The notes under the pieces were generated by a model. It was given only the letters and a program-made list of their open reading frames with translations. It was not told the origin of the DNA and made no database searches. A stretch of 62,504 bases of DNA, from NCBI GenBank assembly GCA_016842065.1, contig JAEPDS010000024.1, positions 1 through 62,504 on the forward strand. Reading direction: 5' to 3'. The stretch is from Candidatus Thiodiazotropha sp. 'RUGA'. GTDB lineage: Bacteria > Pseudomonadota > Gammaproteobacteria > Chromatiales > Chromatiaceae. Below are positions 9,191 through 18,371 of this stretch, one piece after another; the stretch's first letter is position 1, and each line of letters begins with the position of its first letter. Made by a program: the position numbers and the translations under genes.

Positions 9191-10960
9191 TCAGGGATTC
9201 AAGGGTATCAGCAGATTCTGATCGGTCTTATCCTGGGATTGACCGGAACCCTTGGCCTCAATCAGCTTGAGGATCTCATAATCCGACCAGCTGATTTCCG
9301 AATTAGGGCTGTAGATGGCCCTCTCCAGAGCATTTACCGCCGTTGCCAGATCCGCATCGCAGCGTCTGGCCAGTCTGCTGAGGTTGTTGGGCGGGTTATT
9401 GGGCCAGTTGAGCAGTGCCCAGTGGAGCCAGGCATCTCTGGCCGTTTGCTCATCCCTTGAGTGATAGGCGTCTGCCAGTTTTTGCAGGACGCTTTCCAGC
9501 TCTGTCGGACTCGATCTCTTCTGGCTGGGCTGTTCCACTGTTACCGGCTTGGCGGGCTGCTTCTGGCGACTGCTGAACCACCAGGCGGTGACCGTTATCA
9601 ACCAGGCCAAGCCGAACAGGGTGGCCATCCAGGGGAAGTCAGCAGCAGGCTCCGGGCTGGCGCTGATCGGTTTTTCTGCGCTCAGCTTCTGATCACTGGA
9701 TTGTGCTGCGGCCGAAGGCTGAGCTTGATTGGCTATCCCGGATGGATTCGGCATAAAGCTGATCTGTTTGGCGGGCAGTCTGGCAATCTCCTGCCGGCGG
9801 GTCTCGGTATTCCACCAGGGAATCTCGATTGGCGGCAGGATGTAAGTGCCCGGGTCGGTGGCGATCAGGGTCAGGTTCTGCTGCAGTGAACTGCTGATCC
9901 CGGAACGATTTGGTTTGTCATTCAGATGTGGGCTTTCCGGGTAGAGCTTGAGTCCGCTCGGCATACTCTGTTCGATGCTTGGCAGATGGTTCGACATCAC
10001 TCCGTCAGCGATAATCATCACACGCCGGGTGATCGGACTGCCGGCCAGCGGCATGTCGCTCTCGATACCATTCTCCACAATCTGCAGATTTTTGGCCGGT
10101 AACCAGCGTTCGCCGGTAAAGTCTTGCGGGATTGGCAAAATCTCCAAAGAGACCGGCTTGGAGTCAGCTCGAATGATACGTCCTGGCTGTTGATGTGAAG
10201 GAAAACCATTGCTGAAAAAACTACTGAAGGGGTCCCGGTTGCCACCAGAACGGCCACGAAACTTGACGCCATCCAGTGTCAATCTGCCGGTCTGGCGTGC
10301 GAACAGGGCGTAGACTCGCTCCACCACCCGGTAGTCCACCCCATCCTTGCGGCTGCTGTAGCGATCCTCATGGATCAGGCTGAGCTGGGTGTCGTCCAGG
10401 GATGCAACAGGGGAATCCAGGGACTCACCGCGGACCCCTTTGGCCTGGTAGAGCTTCAGGGTCAGCAGGATCTGTTCTTCGAGATAGGCTGAATCCTTGT
10501 TCAGGCTCAGTTCGATCAGTGCCTGCTTGGTTGTCTGTGCCTCCTGCTGGGGCTGTTGCTCCACCTGCAGAGGCAGTGGTTGTGTGGTTTGATCTCCAAC
10601 CTGGATTGCCGGGATGGTCAAGCTGCCACTGCGTAGAGGAAGCAGCATCAGGTTCAGGGAACGCTTTGAGGTCATCTCCCCATTGATCACCGAGATGCTC
10701 TGTTGCGTGGAGCGGCTGAGAATTTCAAAATCCTGCTCGAGTGGGGTGAGGTCGGGAGAGAGATCCTCTCCGCCATCGATCTCTATGCTCAGTTGCACCG
10801 GTTGATCCAGGCCGGTTACCTGGTGGGATAGCCGGCTCTGAACCTGGGCTTGAAGCAAACCTGCCGGAAGGCACAGCAGAAGCACCATCAGGCGGGCAAG
10901 ATGAGCGGTGTTGGTTTGTAAAAACTCTGGCATAGTCCTGGTTGTATTGCGGTTTTCCAT
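9191..10960 (-). CDS. batD: BatD family protein (aerotolerance-type), not next to batABC
   Basis: A 589-residue membrane-anchored periplasmic protein. The signal peptide ends near GLLQAQ (segment LMVLLLCLPAGLLQA). Several beta-sandwich repeats follow, with the typical BatD opening VTGLDQPVQLSIEIDGG and DFEILSRSTQQSISVINGE. Near residue 455 comes one membrane helix (FPWMATLFGLAWLITVTAWWF), then a cytosolic helical tail. An internal ATG ten codons in (MPEFLQTN) may be the true start. In most genomes batD lies with batA/batB/batC and a MoxR ATPase. Here it stands alone between the SET gene and divergent recJ. Confidence 0.85.
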   Translation of the reverse strand: MENRNTTRTMPEFLQTNTAHLARLMVLLLCLPAGLLQAQVQSRLSHQVTGLDQPVQLSIEIDGGEDLSPDLTPLEQDFEILSRSTQQSISVINGEMTSKRSLNLMLLPLRSGSLTIPAIQVGDQTTQPLPLQVEQQPQQEAQTTKQALIELSLNKDSAYLEEQILLTLKLYQAKGVRGESLDSPVASLDDTQLSLIHEDRYSSRKDGVDYRVVERVYALFARQTGRLTLDGVKFRGRSGGNRDPFSSFFSNGFPSHQQPGRIIRADSKPVSLEILPIPQDFTGERWLPAKNLQIVENGIESDMPLAGSPITRRVMIIADGVMSNHLPSIEQSMPSGLKLYPESPHLNDKPNRSGISSSLQQNLTLIATDPGTYILPPIEIPWWNTETRRQEIARLPAKQISFMPNPSGIANQAQPSAAAQSSDQKLSAEKPISASPEPAADFPWMATLFGLAWLITVTAWWFSSRQKQPAKPVTVEQPSQKRSSPTELESVLQKLADAYHSRDEQTARDAWLHWALLNWPNNPPNNLSRLARRCDADLATAVNALERAIYSPNSEISWSDYEILKLIEAKGSGQSQDKTDQNLLIPLNP

Positions 10961-11248
10961 CCTGCCCGGCTGCCGGTTGGTCAGCTCTGGAAACTTCCTG
11001 TCTGAGTCGTACCGGATGGCAGCGGGGTGATCTGTTCGTGTCGCTTAAAGACCCGCATTGGCGCATCATAGGATCGCATGCCCTATAATCGTGCCCTTGT
11101 GACAGGTCCAAGGTCACCCCTTTAGATGGGGGTGGCAAACATAAGTTTCCAATGGATTTTACAGAGTTTTTACTCTGATATCCTTAGCCAGGTTTTACCC
11201 AGAACGGCTCTGAAGCGGAAACATCGTGCGAGGCAGAATTATTACTCA

Positions 11249-12982
11249 GTGAAAATCCAAGCAAGAACCCAACCGTCTGAGCCTGCAAGGTTTTCTGCGG
11301 AGATACACCCGGTACTGCAACGCATCTACCATGCCAGGGGGTTGAGCCGGCAGGAAGAGCTCGATCTGGCCCTGTCACAACTCTGTCCGGTCTCCCGGTT
11401 GAAAGGGGTTGAAGCCGCGGCCGAGTTGCTGTTCGAGACCATCCGGGCTGGAAAACCGGTTGTCATTATCGGCGATTATGATGCGGATGGGGCCACCAGT
11501 ACCGCACTCTCACTGCTGGCCCTGCGGGCATTTGGTTGTGACCAGGTCTCCTATCTGGTACCTAACCGGTTTGAGTTCGGTTATGGATTGAGCCCGGAAA
11601 TTGTCGACCTGGCCGCGCAGCGCAATCCGGGGCTGATCGTGACTGTGGATAACGGCATCTCCAGTCTCAGCGGGGTTGAGCGGGCCAACACCCTGAACAT
11701 TCCGGTATTGATCACCGACCACCACTTGCCGGGGCACCAGCTGCCAGCGGCTGCCGTGATCGTCAATCCGAACCAGCCGGATGACGATTTTCCCAGTCCC
11801 TATCTGGCTGGGGTCGGGGTGATCTTCTACGTGATGATTGCACTCTACAATCTGCTCAAAACGAATCACTGGTTTCAGCAGCAGGGGCTGAAGCAGCCAC
11901 AACCGGCGGACTGGCTCGATCTGGTCGCATTGGGCACCATCAGCGACCTGGTGCCGCTGGATCGTAATAACCGCATACTGGTTTCACAAGGCTTGAAGCG
12001 GATTCGCGCCGGGCGCTGCAGGCCCGGTATTCTGGCGCTGTTGAGCCTGGCCAAGCGCAACCATCAGCGCGTGGTCGCTTCCGACATGGGGTTCGCCGTG
12101 GGTCCCAGACTGAATGCCGCCGGCCGCCTCGACGATATGGGTTTGGGTATCGAGTGTCTGTTGAGTGAAGGCAGTGATTCGGCCAGCGCCATCGCGACGG
12201 AACTCGACCGACTCAACTATGCTCGACGGGAGATCGAGCAACAGATGAAACAGCAGGCAGAGAGTCTGTTGCAGGAGCAGTTGCTACCGGCCGATGGTGT
12301 TCTGGCACAGGGGCTCTGTCTCTACCAAAAGAGCTGGCATCAGGGGGTGATCGGAATTCTCGCGTCGAGAATCAAGGAGCAGTATCATCGCCCGGTCATC
12401 GCTTTTGCAGATGCTGGCTCAGGGGTAATCAAAGGTTCGGCCCGCTCCATTGCCGGGCTGCACATACGCGACCTGCTTGAGCGCATCGACAGCGCCAACC
12501 CCGGTCTGATCGAGCGCTTCGGCGGTCATGCGATGGCCGCTGGTTTGAGTCTCTCCGCGGCGAGGTTCGACGATTTTAAACACGCCTACGAGCAAGCGCT
12601 TGAACAGCAGCTGGATCCCCAGTTGCTCGAGGGGGTTATACTGACCGATGGTGTTCTCAAACAGGAGGAGATGAATCTCGCTCTGGCGGAACAGATCCGT
12701 GCCGGTGGTCCCTGGGGACAGGGATTTCCTGAACCGACGTTTGAGGGACGGTTTACGGTCAAGCAGCAGAGGGTGGTTGCCGAGCACCATCTGAAGCTGG
12801 TACTGGGGGATGAGAGTGACGACTGGCTGATTGATGCCATTGCCTTCAATCAACCGCCGCTCTCAGAGGGTGCCGGTCAGGTCTTGCTGGCCTACCGACT
12901 GGATGTGAATGAATTTCGTGGTCAGAAGAGCGCGCAATTGATTGTGGAGAAAATAGCATCGACATTCGAGACGACGAACTAG
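11249..12982 (+). CDS. recJ: Single-stranded-DNA-specific exonuclease RecJ
   Basis: The 5'-3' ssDNA exonuclease of recombination and mismatch repair. Motifs are VVIIGDYDADGATST (DHH motif I), TVDNG, ITDHHLPG (the DHH triad), DLVALGTISDLVPL, GPRLNAAGRLDDM and the DHHA1 motif ERFGGHAMAAGLS. From GTG 11249 the protein is 577 residues with an N-terminus like that of E. coli RecJ. An in-frame ATG at 11126 would add 41 residues unlike the family, so I prefer GTG although its ribosome-binding site is poor. The 3' end overlaps the upstream coding part of darP. Confidence 0.93.
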   Translation: MKIQARTQPSEPARFSAEIHPVLQRIYHARGLSRQEELDLALSQLCPVSRLKGVEAAAELLFETIRAGKPVVIIGDYDADGATSTALSLLALRAFGCDQVSYLVPNRFEFGYGLSPEIVDLAAQRNPGLIVTVDNGISSLSGVERANTLNIPVLITDHHLPGHQLPAAAVIVNPNQPDDDFPSPYLAGVGVIFYVMIALYNLLKTNHWFQQQGLKQPQPADWLDLVALGTISDLVPLDRNNRILVSQGLKRIRAGRCRPGILALLSLAKRNHQRVVASDMGFAVGPRLNAAGRLDDMGLGIECLLSEGSDSASAIATELDRLNYARREIEQQMKQQAESLLQEQLLPADGVLAQGLCLYQKSWHQGVIGILASRIKEQYHRPVIAFADAGSGVIKGSARSIAGLHIRDLLERIDSANPGLIERFGGHAMAAGLSLSAARFDDFKHAYEQALEQQLDPQLLEGVILTDGVLKQEEMNLALAEQIRAGGPWGQGFPEPTFEGRFTVKQQRVVAEHHLKLVLGDESDDWLIDAIAFNQPPLSEGAGQVLLAYRLDVNEFRGQKSAQLIVEKIASTFETTN

Positions 12983-13467
12983 AGCAGGACGAAGGGCCGA
13001 GCAAAAGCGAGATCAAGCGGGAGATGCTTGCGCTACAGAAACTGGGTGAGCGGTTGACCGGACTGTCAGCCAACCAGCTGGGCAGAATGCCTCTGAGTGA
13101 AACCATGCTGGCCGCCCTGGCGGAGTCAAAACGGATCAAATCACTGAATGCCCTGCGCAGACACTACCGGCGTCTGGGTAAACTGTTGCAACAGGAAGAT
13201 CTGGATGCGATCCACCAGGTGGTGGATGAGCTGGATAACAAGCATCAGGCATCGGTTGCAAAGTTTCACAATCTCGAGCGTTGGCGGGATCGTCTGATCG
13301 AGGGGGAGAGTGAGGCGTTTGGTGCTTTTCTGGCGGAGTATCAAAATGCCGACCGTCAACATCTTCGACAGCTGATCCAGGCGGTCAAACGGGAGCAGGA
13401 GAAGGGGGGACCTCCTCAGGCCTACCGCAAATTATTCAAGTATCTGCGAGAGGTGTCCGGCTTATAG
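12958..13467 (+). CDS. darP: DarP/YjgA ribosome-associated 50S biogenesis protein, apparent AUC or AUU start
   Basis: DarP (YjgA, DUF615) binds late 50S particles. The frame encodes PSKSEIKREMLALQKLGERL, matching the E. coli YjgA block SKSEIKRD..ELKRLG, then the helical core (KFHNLERWRDRLI, NADRQHLRQLIQ, YRKLFKYLRE). The conserved block lies upstream of the first ATG (13024). Reading back to the in-frame stop at 12910 there is no ATG, GTG, TTG or CTG. I place the start at ATC 12958, preceded by GGAG with 8-nt spacing; ATT 12964 and ATT 12937 are alternatives. This gives 169 residues against 183 in E. coli. The start lies inside the recJ 3' end, in another frame. Confidence 0.8.
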   Translation: MDIRDDELEQDEGPSKSEIKREMLALQKLGERLTGLSANQLGRMPLSETMLAALAESKRIKSLNALRRHYRRLGKLLQQEDLDAIHQVVDELDNKHQASVAKFHNLERWRDRLIEGESEAFGAFLAEYQNADRQHLRQLIQAVKREQEKGGPPQAYRKLFKYLREVSGL

Positions 13468-13538
13468 CGTCTCTCCTCATGGCCTCTGATTGTCTGTGTG
13501 ATCGGCTCGATCACTCACATCACTTTTCCGATCAGCCA

Positions 13539-14432
13539 TCAGAGTCCACGTGAGCTGGTGCCCTTGAGCGGTTCGGTCCGCCATCTGGGTATCGCCCATT
13601 GCCAGAGGGCTTCCGGACTCTCCGGTCGCTCCTGGGGCAGCGGCTGTTGCAGGAAGGCGAGGACGCTGAGCAGTGTGCTTACGGGATCCTTGGGCTCCAC
13701 CGGCCTATCCTGGTCCTGTTTACTCAGTTTACGCCCGCTGCGATCGACCGCCAGCGGCAGATGCAGATAGCGGGGTTGCGCCAAGCCGAGCAGCTGTTGC
13801 AGGTAGCACTGCCTGGGGGTTGAGCTGAGCAAATCGGCGCCACGCACCACATCGGTGATTTTCTGCCAGGCATCATCCACCACCACAGCCAGCTGGTAGG
13901 CGTGATAGCCATCCACCCGTCGGATCACGAAATCACCGATCTCTGTTGCTGGATTCTGTCTGAAAAGCCCCTGTACTCTGTCTTCTACCAGGATATCCCG
14001 ATCCTGGGTTACCAGCCGGATGCTGTTGGTGGCAATGTCCGGTTTTTTTTCAGATCGACAGGTACCCGGGTAGATCGGTCCTTCCGAGCCGATCTCTGCG
14101 CGTTGACGAATCGCTTTCCGGGAGCAACTGCAGGGGTAGGCCAGGTCAGCGGCAAGCAGTTGTTCAAGCGCTTCGGCGTAGCGCTTCGTACGGCGACTCT
14201 GGTAGATCACCTCTTCATCCCAGTGCAAAGCGAATGCTTCGAGGCTGGAGAGGATCTCGGCTGCGGATCCCGGGACTTCCCGGGTTCGATCCAGGTCTTC
14301 CATTCTCACCAGCCAAACCCCGTTGTGGTGGCGGGCATCGAGAAAGCTGCCAACGGCGGCGACAAGGGAGCCGAAATGGAGTTTACCCGTCGGCGATGGG
14401 GCAAAGCGTCCACGATAGGTGCGACTGCTCAT
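13539..14432 (-). CDS. gluQ: Glutamyl-Q tRNA(Asp) synthetase
   Basis: A truncated GluRS-like enzyme of 297 residues that attaches glutamate to the queuosine base of tRNA(Asp) and lacks the anticodon-binding domain. Visible are YRGRFAPSPTGKLHFGSLVA (HIGH-like motif), the zinc-site cysteines CSCSRK and PGTC around residues 100-125, and the KMSKS-like KLSKQ. It lies downstream of dksA on the same strand, a gene order common in gammaproteobacteria. A terminator-like hairpin between them (14449-14480) would limit read-through. The 3' end converges on darP. Confidence 0.95.
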   Translation of the reverse strand: MSSRTYRGRFAPSPTGKLHFGSLVAAVGSFLDARHHNGVWLVRMEDLDRTREVPGSAAEILSSLEAFALHWDEEVIYQSRRTKRYAEALEQLLAADLAYPCSCSRKAIRQRAEIGSEGPIYPGTCRSEKKPDIATNSIRLVTQDRDILVEDRVQGLFRQNPATEIGDFVIRRVDGYHAYQLAVVVDDAWQKITDVVRGADLLSSTPRQCYLQQLLGLAQPRYLHLPLAVDRSGRKLSKQDQDRPVEPKDPVSTLLSVLAFLQQPLPQERPESPEALWQWAIPRWRTEPLKGTSSRGL

Positions 14433-14448
14433 CGGCCTCTATCCAAAA

Positions 14449-14480
14449 CGCAAAAAACCGGCTTGCGCCGGTTTTTTGCG
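14449..14480 (-). terminator. Intrinsic terminator between dksA and gluQ
   Basis: The sequence is CGCAAAAAACCGGC, then TTGC, then GCCGGTTTTTTGCG. A 5-bp GC stem is flanked by A6 and T6 runs, so it can work on either strand. It lies 19 bp after the dksA stop and 17 bp before the gluQ start. Partial read-through may let dksA and gluQ be expressed at different levels. Confidence 0.8.
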
Positions 14481-14498
14481 GGAAAAATCCGATCAGCG

Positions 14499-14939
14499 TC
14501 AGCCCATCTGTTTTTCACGAATCTCATCTAAGGTCTTACAGTCTATGCAGAGAGTGGCGGTCGGTCTGGCCTCCAGTCGGCGGATACCGATCTCGATGCC
14601 GCAGGACTCGCAATAGCCATACTCTTTGTTATCGATCTGCTCCAGGGCCTCATCGATTTTCTTGATCAGCTTTCTCTCCCGGTCCCTGGTACGCAGCTCA
14701 AGACTGAATTCAGACTCCTGGGTGGCGCGATCGTTGGGATCTGGGAAATTGGCAGCCTCATCCTGCATATGGTGGACCGTGCGGTCGACCTCCTGCATCA
14801 GATTGGCTTTCCAAGCAGCAAGTATGGCGCGGAAATGGTTCTCCTGCCCCTCACTCATATACTCTTCACCCTTAGCGGGTTCATAGGGATCGATGCCGAA
14901 GGATCCAGCACCTTTAGCTGTGGCTTTCTTCTGGGCCAT
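14499..14939 (-). CDS. dksA: RNA polymerase-binding transcription factor DksA
   Basis: The 146-residue stringent-response cofactor that inserts a coiled coil into the RNA polymerase secondary channel and works with ppGpp. The coiled-coil tip carries DPNDRATQE. The zinc finger is C-x2-C-x17-C-x2-C (CESCG ... LCIDC), and the C-terminal helix is DEIREKQ. Length and motifs fit the canonical four-Cys DksA. The N-terminal tail ([12 protein letters not shown]) is basic and probably disordered. It is followed by a terminator and gluQ. Confidence 0.97.
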   Translation of the reverse strand: MAQKKATAKGAGSFGIDPYEPAKGEEYMSEGQENHFRAILAAWKANLMQEVDRTVHHMQDEAANFPDPNDRATQESEFSLELRTRDRERKLIKKIDEALEQIDNKEYGYCESCGIEIGIRRLEARPTATLCIDCKTLDEIREKQMG

Positions 14940-15409
14940 TCATGGTACCTCTTACGTGAAGGCGCATATCTATACCAGAAAGGGGAGAACGAAACAATAC
15001 ATGGTTAAACCAGAATCTAATATCGGGTACTGAGTTGGTGCGCAGAGCTCTCATCCCTGTAAGGCTATTTACAGCCAATTGAAAAGTTCTCTCTTCCATC
15101 AATAAGGTTGGCCAAAAATCAGAAAAAATAAAGGTTGAGCAGGAATAACATTCCTTGGGGATGCTTCTTTGTTGATCTATGGCATCATTTTGCTAACTAT
15201 GGATCGATCCGCTGAACCAGCGGATCAGTTCGGTGCAATCGGTGGATTCAACGGATGGCGATGGAAAAAATGCCAAACCCTGACACTTGGCAGGGTAATC
15301 GCGGCATCAATTACCCCACTTGATCATGTGCGAGCAATTCCGATTTTGTTGTTACACTATTGCGCCGTCGGGGTAATCATCCCGGGTTGTATATGATGAA
15401 GGTGTGAAA
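14940..15409. other. Intergenic region between divergent dksA and HAD genes
   Basis: This 470-bp region should hold the dksA promoter and the promoter of the HAD-aminotransferase pair. I see no RNA gene. A 75-codon rightward frame at 15169-15396 has no ribosome-binding site and an unconvincing composition. Confidence 0.5.
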
Positions 15410-16183
15410 ATGGCTGAATTAGAGGCACTGATATTTGATGTGGACGGCACCCTTGCCGACACCGAAAGAGATGGGCACAGAGTCGCTTTCAATCTGGCTT
15501 TCAAGGAGGCCGGACTGGACTGGGAGTGGTCTGTGGAGCTGTATGGGAAACTGCTTGCGGTGACCGGCGGTAAAGAGCGTATCCGCCACTATCTGGCAAA
15601 CTACAATACCGCGTTTCAAGGTCCGGCAGAGCTGGATGAGTTCATTGCAGGACTGCACGCGGCAAAAACCGAGCACTACACCAGAATGCTTGCGGAGGGC
15701 ATGATACCCGTGCGAAACGGTGTCAAAAGGTTACTGCAGGAGGCGAGAGAGCAGGATTTACGCCTGGCAATCGCCACCACCACCACACCGGCGAATGTCA
15801 GTGCGCTGCTGCAACACAGTCTGGATCCGCAAGCGGAATCCTGGTTCGAAGTGATTGCGGCAGGCGATATTGTGCCGGCGAAGAAACCGGCGCCGGATAT
15901 CTATATCTGGGCCATGCAACAGATGAAGTTGCCGCCACAGGCCTGCATGGCGTTCGAGGATTCCCACAATGGGGTTCAGTCGGCGAGTCGCGCCTCGATC
16001 GATACCATTCTGGTGACAACCAATGGCTATACCGAGGAGGATGATTTCACCGGTGCCACCCTGATCATCGATCAGCTTGGTGAACCCGACCAGCCTTTCC
16101 GGCCCCTGAACGGCACTGCCGGTGATTTCAGTTACACCAATATCGAGATGCTGCGGGCACTCCATGGCCATGGTGTGAAATGA
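15410..16183 (+). CDS. HAD-superfamily phosphatase, CbbY/Gph-like
   Basis: A 257-residue HAD phosphatase or phosphomutase with a helical cap. Motif I is ALIFDVDGTLADTE, motif II ATTTTPANV, the motif III lysine PAKKPAPDIY and motif IV MAFEDSHNG. This pattern matches the CbbY group, which dephosphorylates sugar phosphates such as xylulose bisphosphate; the actual substrate is not visible. ATG 15410 follows GAAGG by 7 nt, while an in-frame GTG at 15404 is less well placed. The stop overlaps the start of the aminotransferase gene (ATGA), so the two are co-translated. Confidence 0.88.
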   Translation: MAELEALIFDVDGTLADTERDGHRVAFNLAFKEAGLDWEWSVELYGKLLAVTGGKERIRHYLANYNTAFQGPAELDEFIAGLHAAKTEHYTRMLAEGMIPVRNGVKRLLQEAREQDLRLAIATTTTPANVSALLQHSLDPQAESWFEVIAAGDIVPAKKPAPDIYIWAMQQMKLPPQACMAFEDSHNGVQSASRASIDTILVTTNGYTEEDDFTGATLIIDQLGEPDQPFRPLNGTAGDFSYTNIEMLRALHGHGVK

Positions 16184-17340
16184 CCGAGATCGCCAGACGG
16201 ATGGCGCAGATCGCGCCATTTCACGTGATGGATCTGCTGGCAAAGGCCCGTCAGCTGGAGTCTCAGGGACGTTCGATCATCCATATGGAGATCGGTGAGC
16301 CGGACTATCCGACACCGCAACCTGTGGTTGCGGCGGCGCAGAGGGCCCTCAGTGGTGGCAATGTCCACTATACCCCGGCAACTGGCTTGCCGGAGTTGCG
16401 TCAGGAGATTGCCGCCTACTATCAAAGCAAATATCGGGTCGAGGTGGATCCGCATCAGGTGATCGTGACGCCCGGCTCATCCGGTGCCTTGCAGTTGTTG
16501 ATGAATGTGCTGATCAATCCGGGGGAGTCGGTTCTTATGGCCGATCCAGGATACCCCTGCAATCGCCACTTTGTTTCGATGGTCGATGGTATCCCGGTGG
16601 GTGTGCCGGTCGGGGAGGGGAGCGCATACCAATTGACCGCCGAACTGGTGGAGCAGGCATGGCGGGATGACACCAAGGCGGTTCTGATCGCCTCACCCTC
16701 CAATCCCACCGGTACATTGCTGGCTGAATCCGAGCTGAGACAGCTGTATGACAAGGTTACCGAGCTGGGCGGGGTGTTGATCGTAGATGAGATCTATCTG
16801 GGTCTGACTTACGGCGCTGAGGCGAATACCGCTCTGGATATCAGTTCCGAGATCTGTGTGATCAGCAGCTTTTCAAAATATTTCTGTATGACCGGCTGGC
16901 GATTGGGTTGGATGATCGCCCCCGAGCCGATGATCGATCCACTGGATCGTTTGGCGCAAAACATGTTCCTGTCAGCGCCAACTCTGTCTCAGATGGCTGC
17001 CATGAGCGCTTTTTCTCCGCAGGTGATCGAGATTCTGGAGCAGCGGCGCCTGGCCTTTCAGCAGCGGCGGGATTTTCTGCTTCCGGCGTTGCGGGATCTG
17101 GGTTTCTCTCTGCCGGTGACCCCTGAAGGGGCTTTCTATCTCTATGCCGGCTGCGGGGAGCACGCCAGTGACAGTCAAAAACTGGCCCAACAGCTGCTCA
17201 ACGAGGCCGGTGTTGCCGTCACCCCCGGCCTCGATTTCGGTTTCAATCGGCCTGAATCCTATCTGAGATTCGCCTATACCACGTCAATGGATCATCTGCA
17301 GGAAGGGGTGGAGCGGATCGCCCGTTTTCTCGCTAAGTAG
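16180..17340 (+). CDS. PLP-dependent aminotransferase, class I/II
   Basis: A 386-residue fold-type I aminotransferase. Landmarks are IHMEIGEPDYPTP at the N-terminus, TPGSSGALQLL (cofactor phosphate cup), SPSNPTGT (the substrate/PLP Asn segment), IVDEIYLGLTY (the Asp that contacts PLP N1) and SSFSKYFCMTGWRLGW, where the Lys forms the Schiff base. The group includes aspartate, alanine and aromatic aminotransferases; which acceptor is used cannot be told. It is translationally coupled to the HAD gene by ATGA. The CDS is followed by a repeat-rich spacer. Confidence 0.9.
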   Translation: MTEIARRMAQIAPFHVMDLLAKARQLESQGRSIIHMEIGEPDYPTPQPVVAAAQRALSGGNVHYTPATGLPELRQEIAAYYQSKYRVEVDPHQVIVTPGSSGALQLLMNVLINPGESVLMADPGYPCNRHFVSMVDGIPVGVPVGEGSAYQLTAELVEQAWRDDTKAVLIASPSNPTGTLLAESELRQLYDKVTELGGVLIVDEIYLGLTYGAEANTALDISSEICVISSFSKYFCMTGWRLGWMIAPEPMIDPLDRLAQNMFLSAPTLSQMAAMSAFSPQVIEILEQRRLAFQQRRDFLLPALRDLGFSLPVTPEGAFYLYAGCGEHASDSQKLAQQLLNEAGVAVTPGLDFGFNRPESYLRFAYTTSMDHLQEGVERIARFLAK

Positions 17341-17503
17341 TATTACTTAAGAGCGTTAACCGCCAATGAACGCTAATCAGCGCAAATTTTCGCTAAAAGA
17401 ATTCTTCATCTAAGCGTGTATTGCGGCTTTTTGCGGTTAATTTCTTCAGGTGGCCCAACTTTTTCGGGCGCAAATGACTCAAGTCAGCGCCACTCGTTCC
17501 CAC

Positions 17504-17593
17504 CGAATGGTACTTACTTAAGCGTTATTTGGTGGGGCCATGCCCCAGCAAAAACCTTTAATAAAACGAGACGCAATCAGTAAGCACCATTCG
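17504..17593. repeat. Inverted-repeat module carrying a GGTGGGGCCATGCCCCA core
   Basis: CGAATGGTACTTACT at 17504-17518 and AGTAAGCACCATTCG at 17579-17593 form a 15-bp inverted repeat with one mismatch. Between them (17531-17547) lies GGTGGGGCCATGCCCCA, the same palindromic core that occurs twice at 34374-34434. The adjacent stretch 17356-17390 has the CGCTAATCAGCGCAAATTTTCGC type of degenerate repeat, similar to 23345-23385. It fills the gap between the aminotransferase and cysZ 3' ends. Confidence 0.6.
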
Positions 17594-17627
17594 TCCCTAC
17601 GCCCATTTTGCCGGCAGCAGAGGTTGG

Positions 17628-18371
17628 CTACCCTTTCGGCATCTTCTGCAGTTGCTGATGCCAGAATACGGTAGCACCGGCCACGCCGGCCGGCATCGCC
17701 AGAAAATTCAGCAGCGGTACCATCATCATCGCGGTCAGGCCGCCGCCAAAGGCCAGTGAGGTCATTCGCACCCGTTTCAAGCGGTGATGTTGTTCCTTGA
17801 AAGGCAGTTTGTGATTGGCCATCGGGTAGTCACCATATTCCAGGGCTAGAAACCAGGCGCTGAAGAGCAGCCAGAGAAAAGGGGCTGCCAGATTGATCAC
17901 CGGAATCAGAAACAGTAACAACAGGGGTATGGCGCGCAGCAGAAAATAGAACAGTTTGCGTAGTTCAGAGAGTATCGAGGGCAATACCTCTTTCATGATC
18001 TGTTTTGCACCACCGGGTTGATCGCCAAGTTCGCCGCCCAGATAGAGTTCCACCTTCTCCGCCAGCAGGCCGTTGAAGGGCGAGGCAATCAGATTGGCAA
18101 TCACAGTGAATGTATAGAAAACAACCAAAACGATGGCGATGGCGAAAAGTGGCCACAACAGCCAGCGAAGCCAGGCCAACCAGCTCTCATCGTCGGGCAG
18201 AAAACGATCCATCAATTGCTCGAATTGATCGACACCCAGCCAGACCAGCAGACTGAATACCACAATGTTGATTAACAGTGGGATTAACACAAAGGGTCTG
18301 ATTCCCGGTTTGAAAAGTAACTTCAAACCTTCTAACAGATAGCCGGCGCCGGAGACTGGATTGCTATTCAT
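17628..18371 (-). CDS. cysZ: CysZ-family sulfate transporter (EI24 fold)
   Basis: A 247-residue inner-membrane protein with about five hydrophobic segments. The opening is LLEGLKLLFKPGIRPFVLIPLLINIVV, which is the CysZ signature. IASPFNGLLAEKVE follows, then ELRKLFYFLLRAIPLLLLFLIPVINLAAP and the FLALEYGDYPMANHKLPF block. CysZ imports sulfate for cysteine synthesis, and in sulfur oxidisers it could also handle internally made sulfate. No cys genes adjoin it. Confidence 0.92.
   Translation of the reverse strand: MNSNPVSGAGYLLEGLKLLFKPGIRPFVLIPLLINIVVFSLLVWLGVDQFEQLMDRFLPDDESWLAWLRWLLWPLFAIAIVLVVFYTFTVIANLIASPFNGLLAEKVELYLGGELGDQPGGAKQIMKEVLPSILSELRKLFYFLLRAIPLLLLFLIPVINLAAPFLWLLFSAWFLALEYGDYPMANHKLPFKEQHHRLKRVRMTSLAFGGGLTAMMMVPLLNFLAMPAGVAGATVFWHQQLQKMPKG

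Noticed and set aside
15169-15396. Rightward 75-codon frame upstream of the HAD gene
   Set aside because: Composition is not protein-like and there is no ribosome-binding site.
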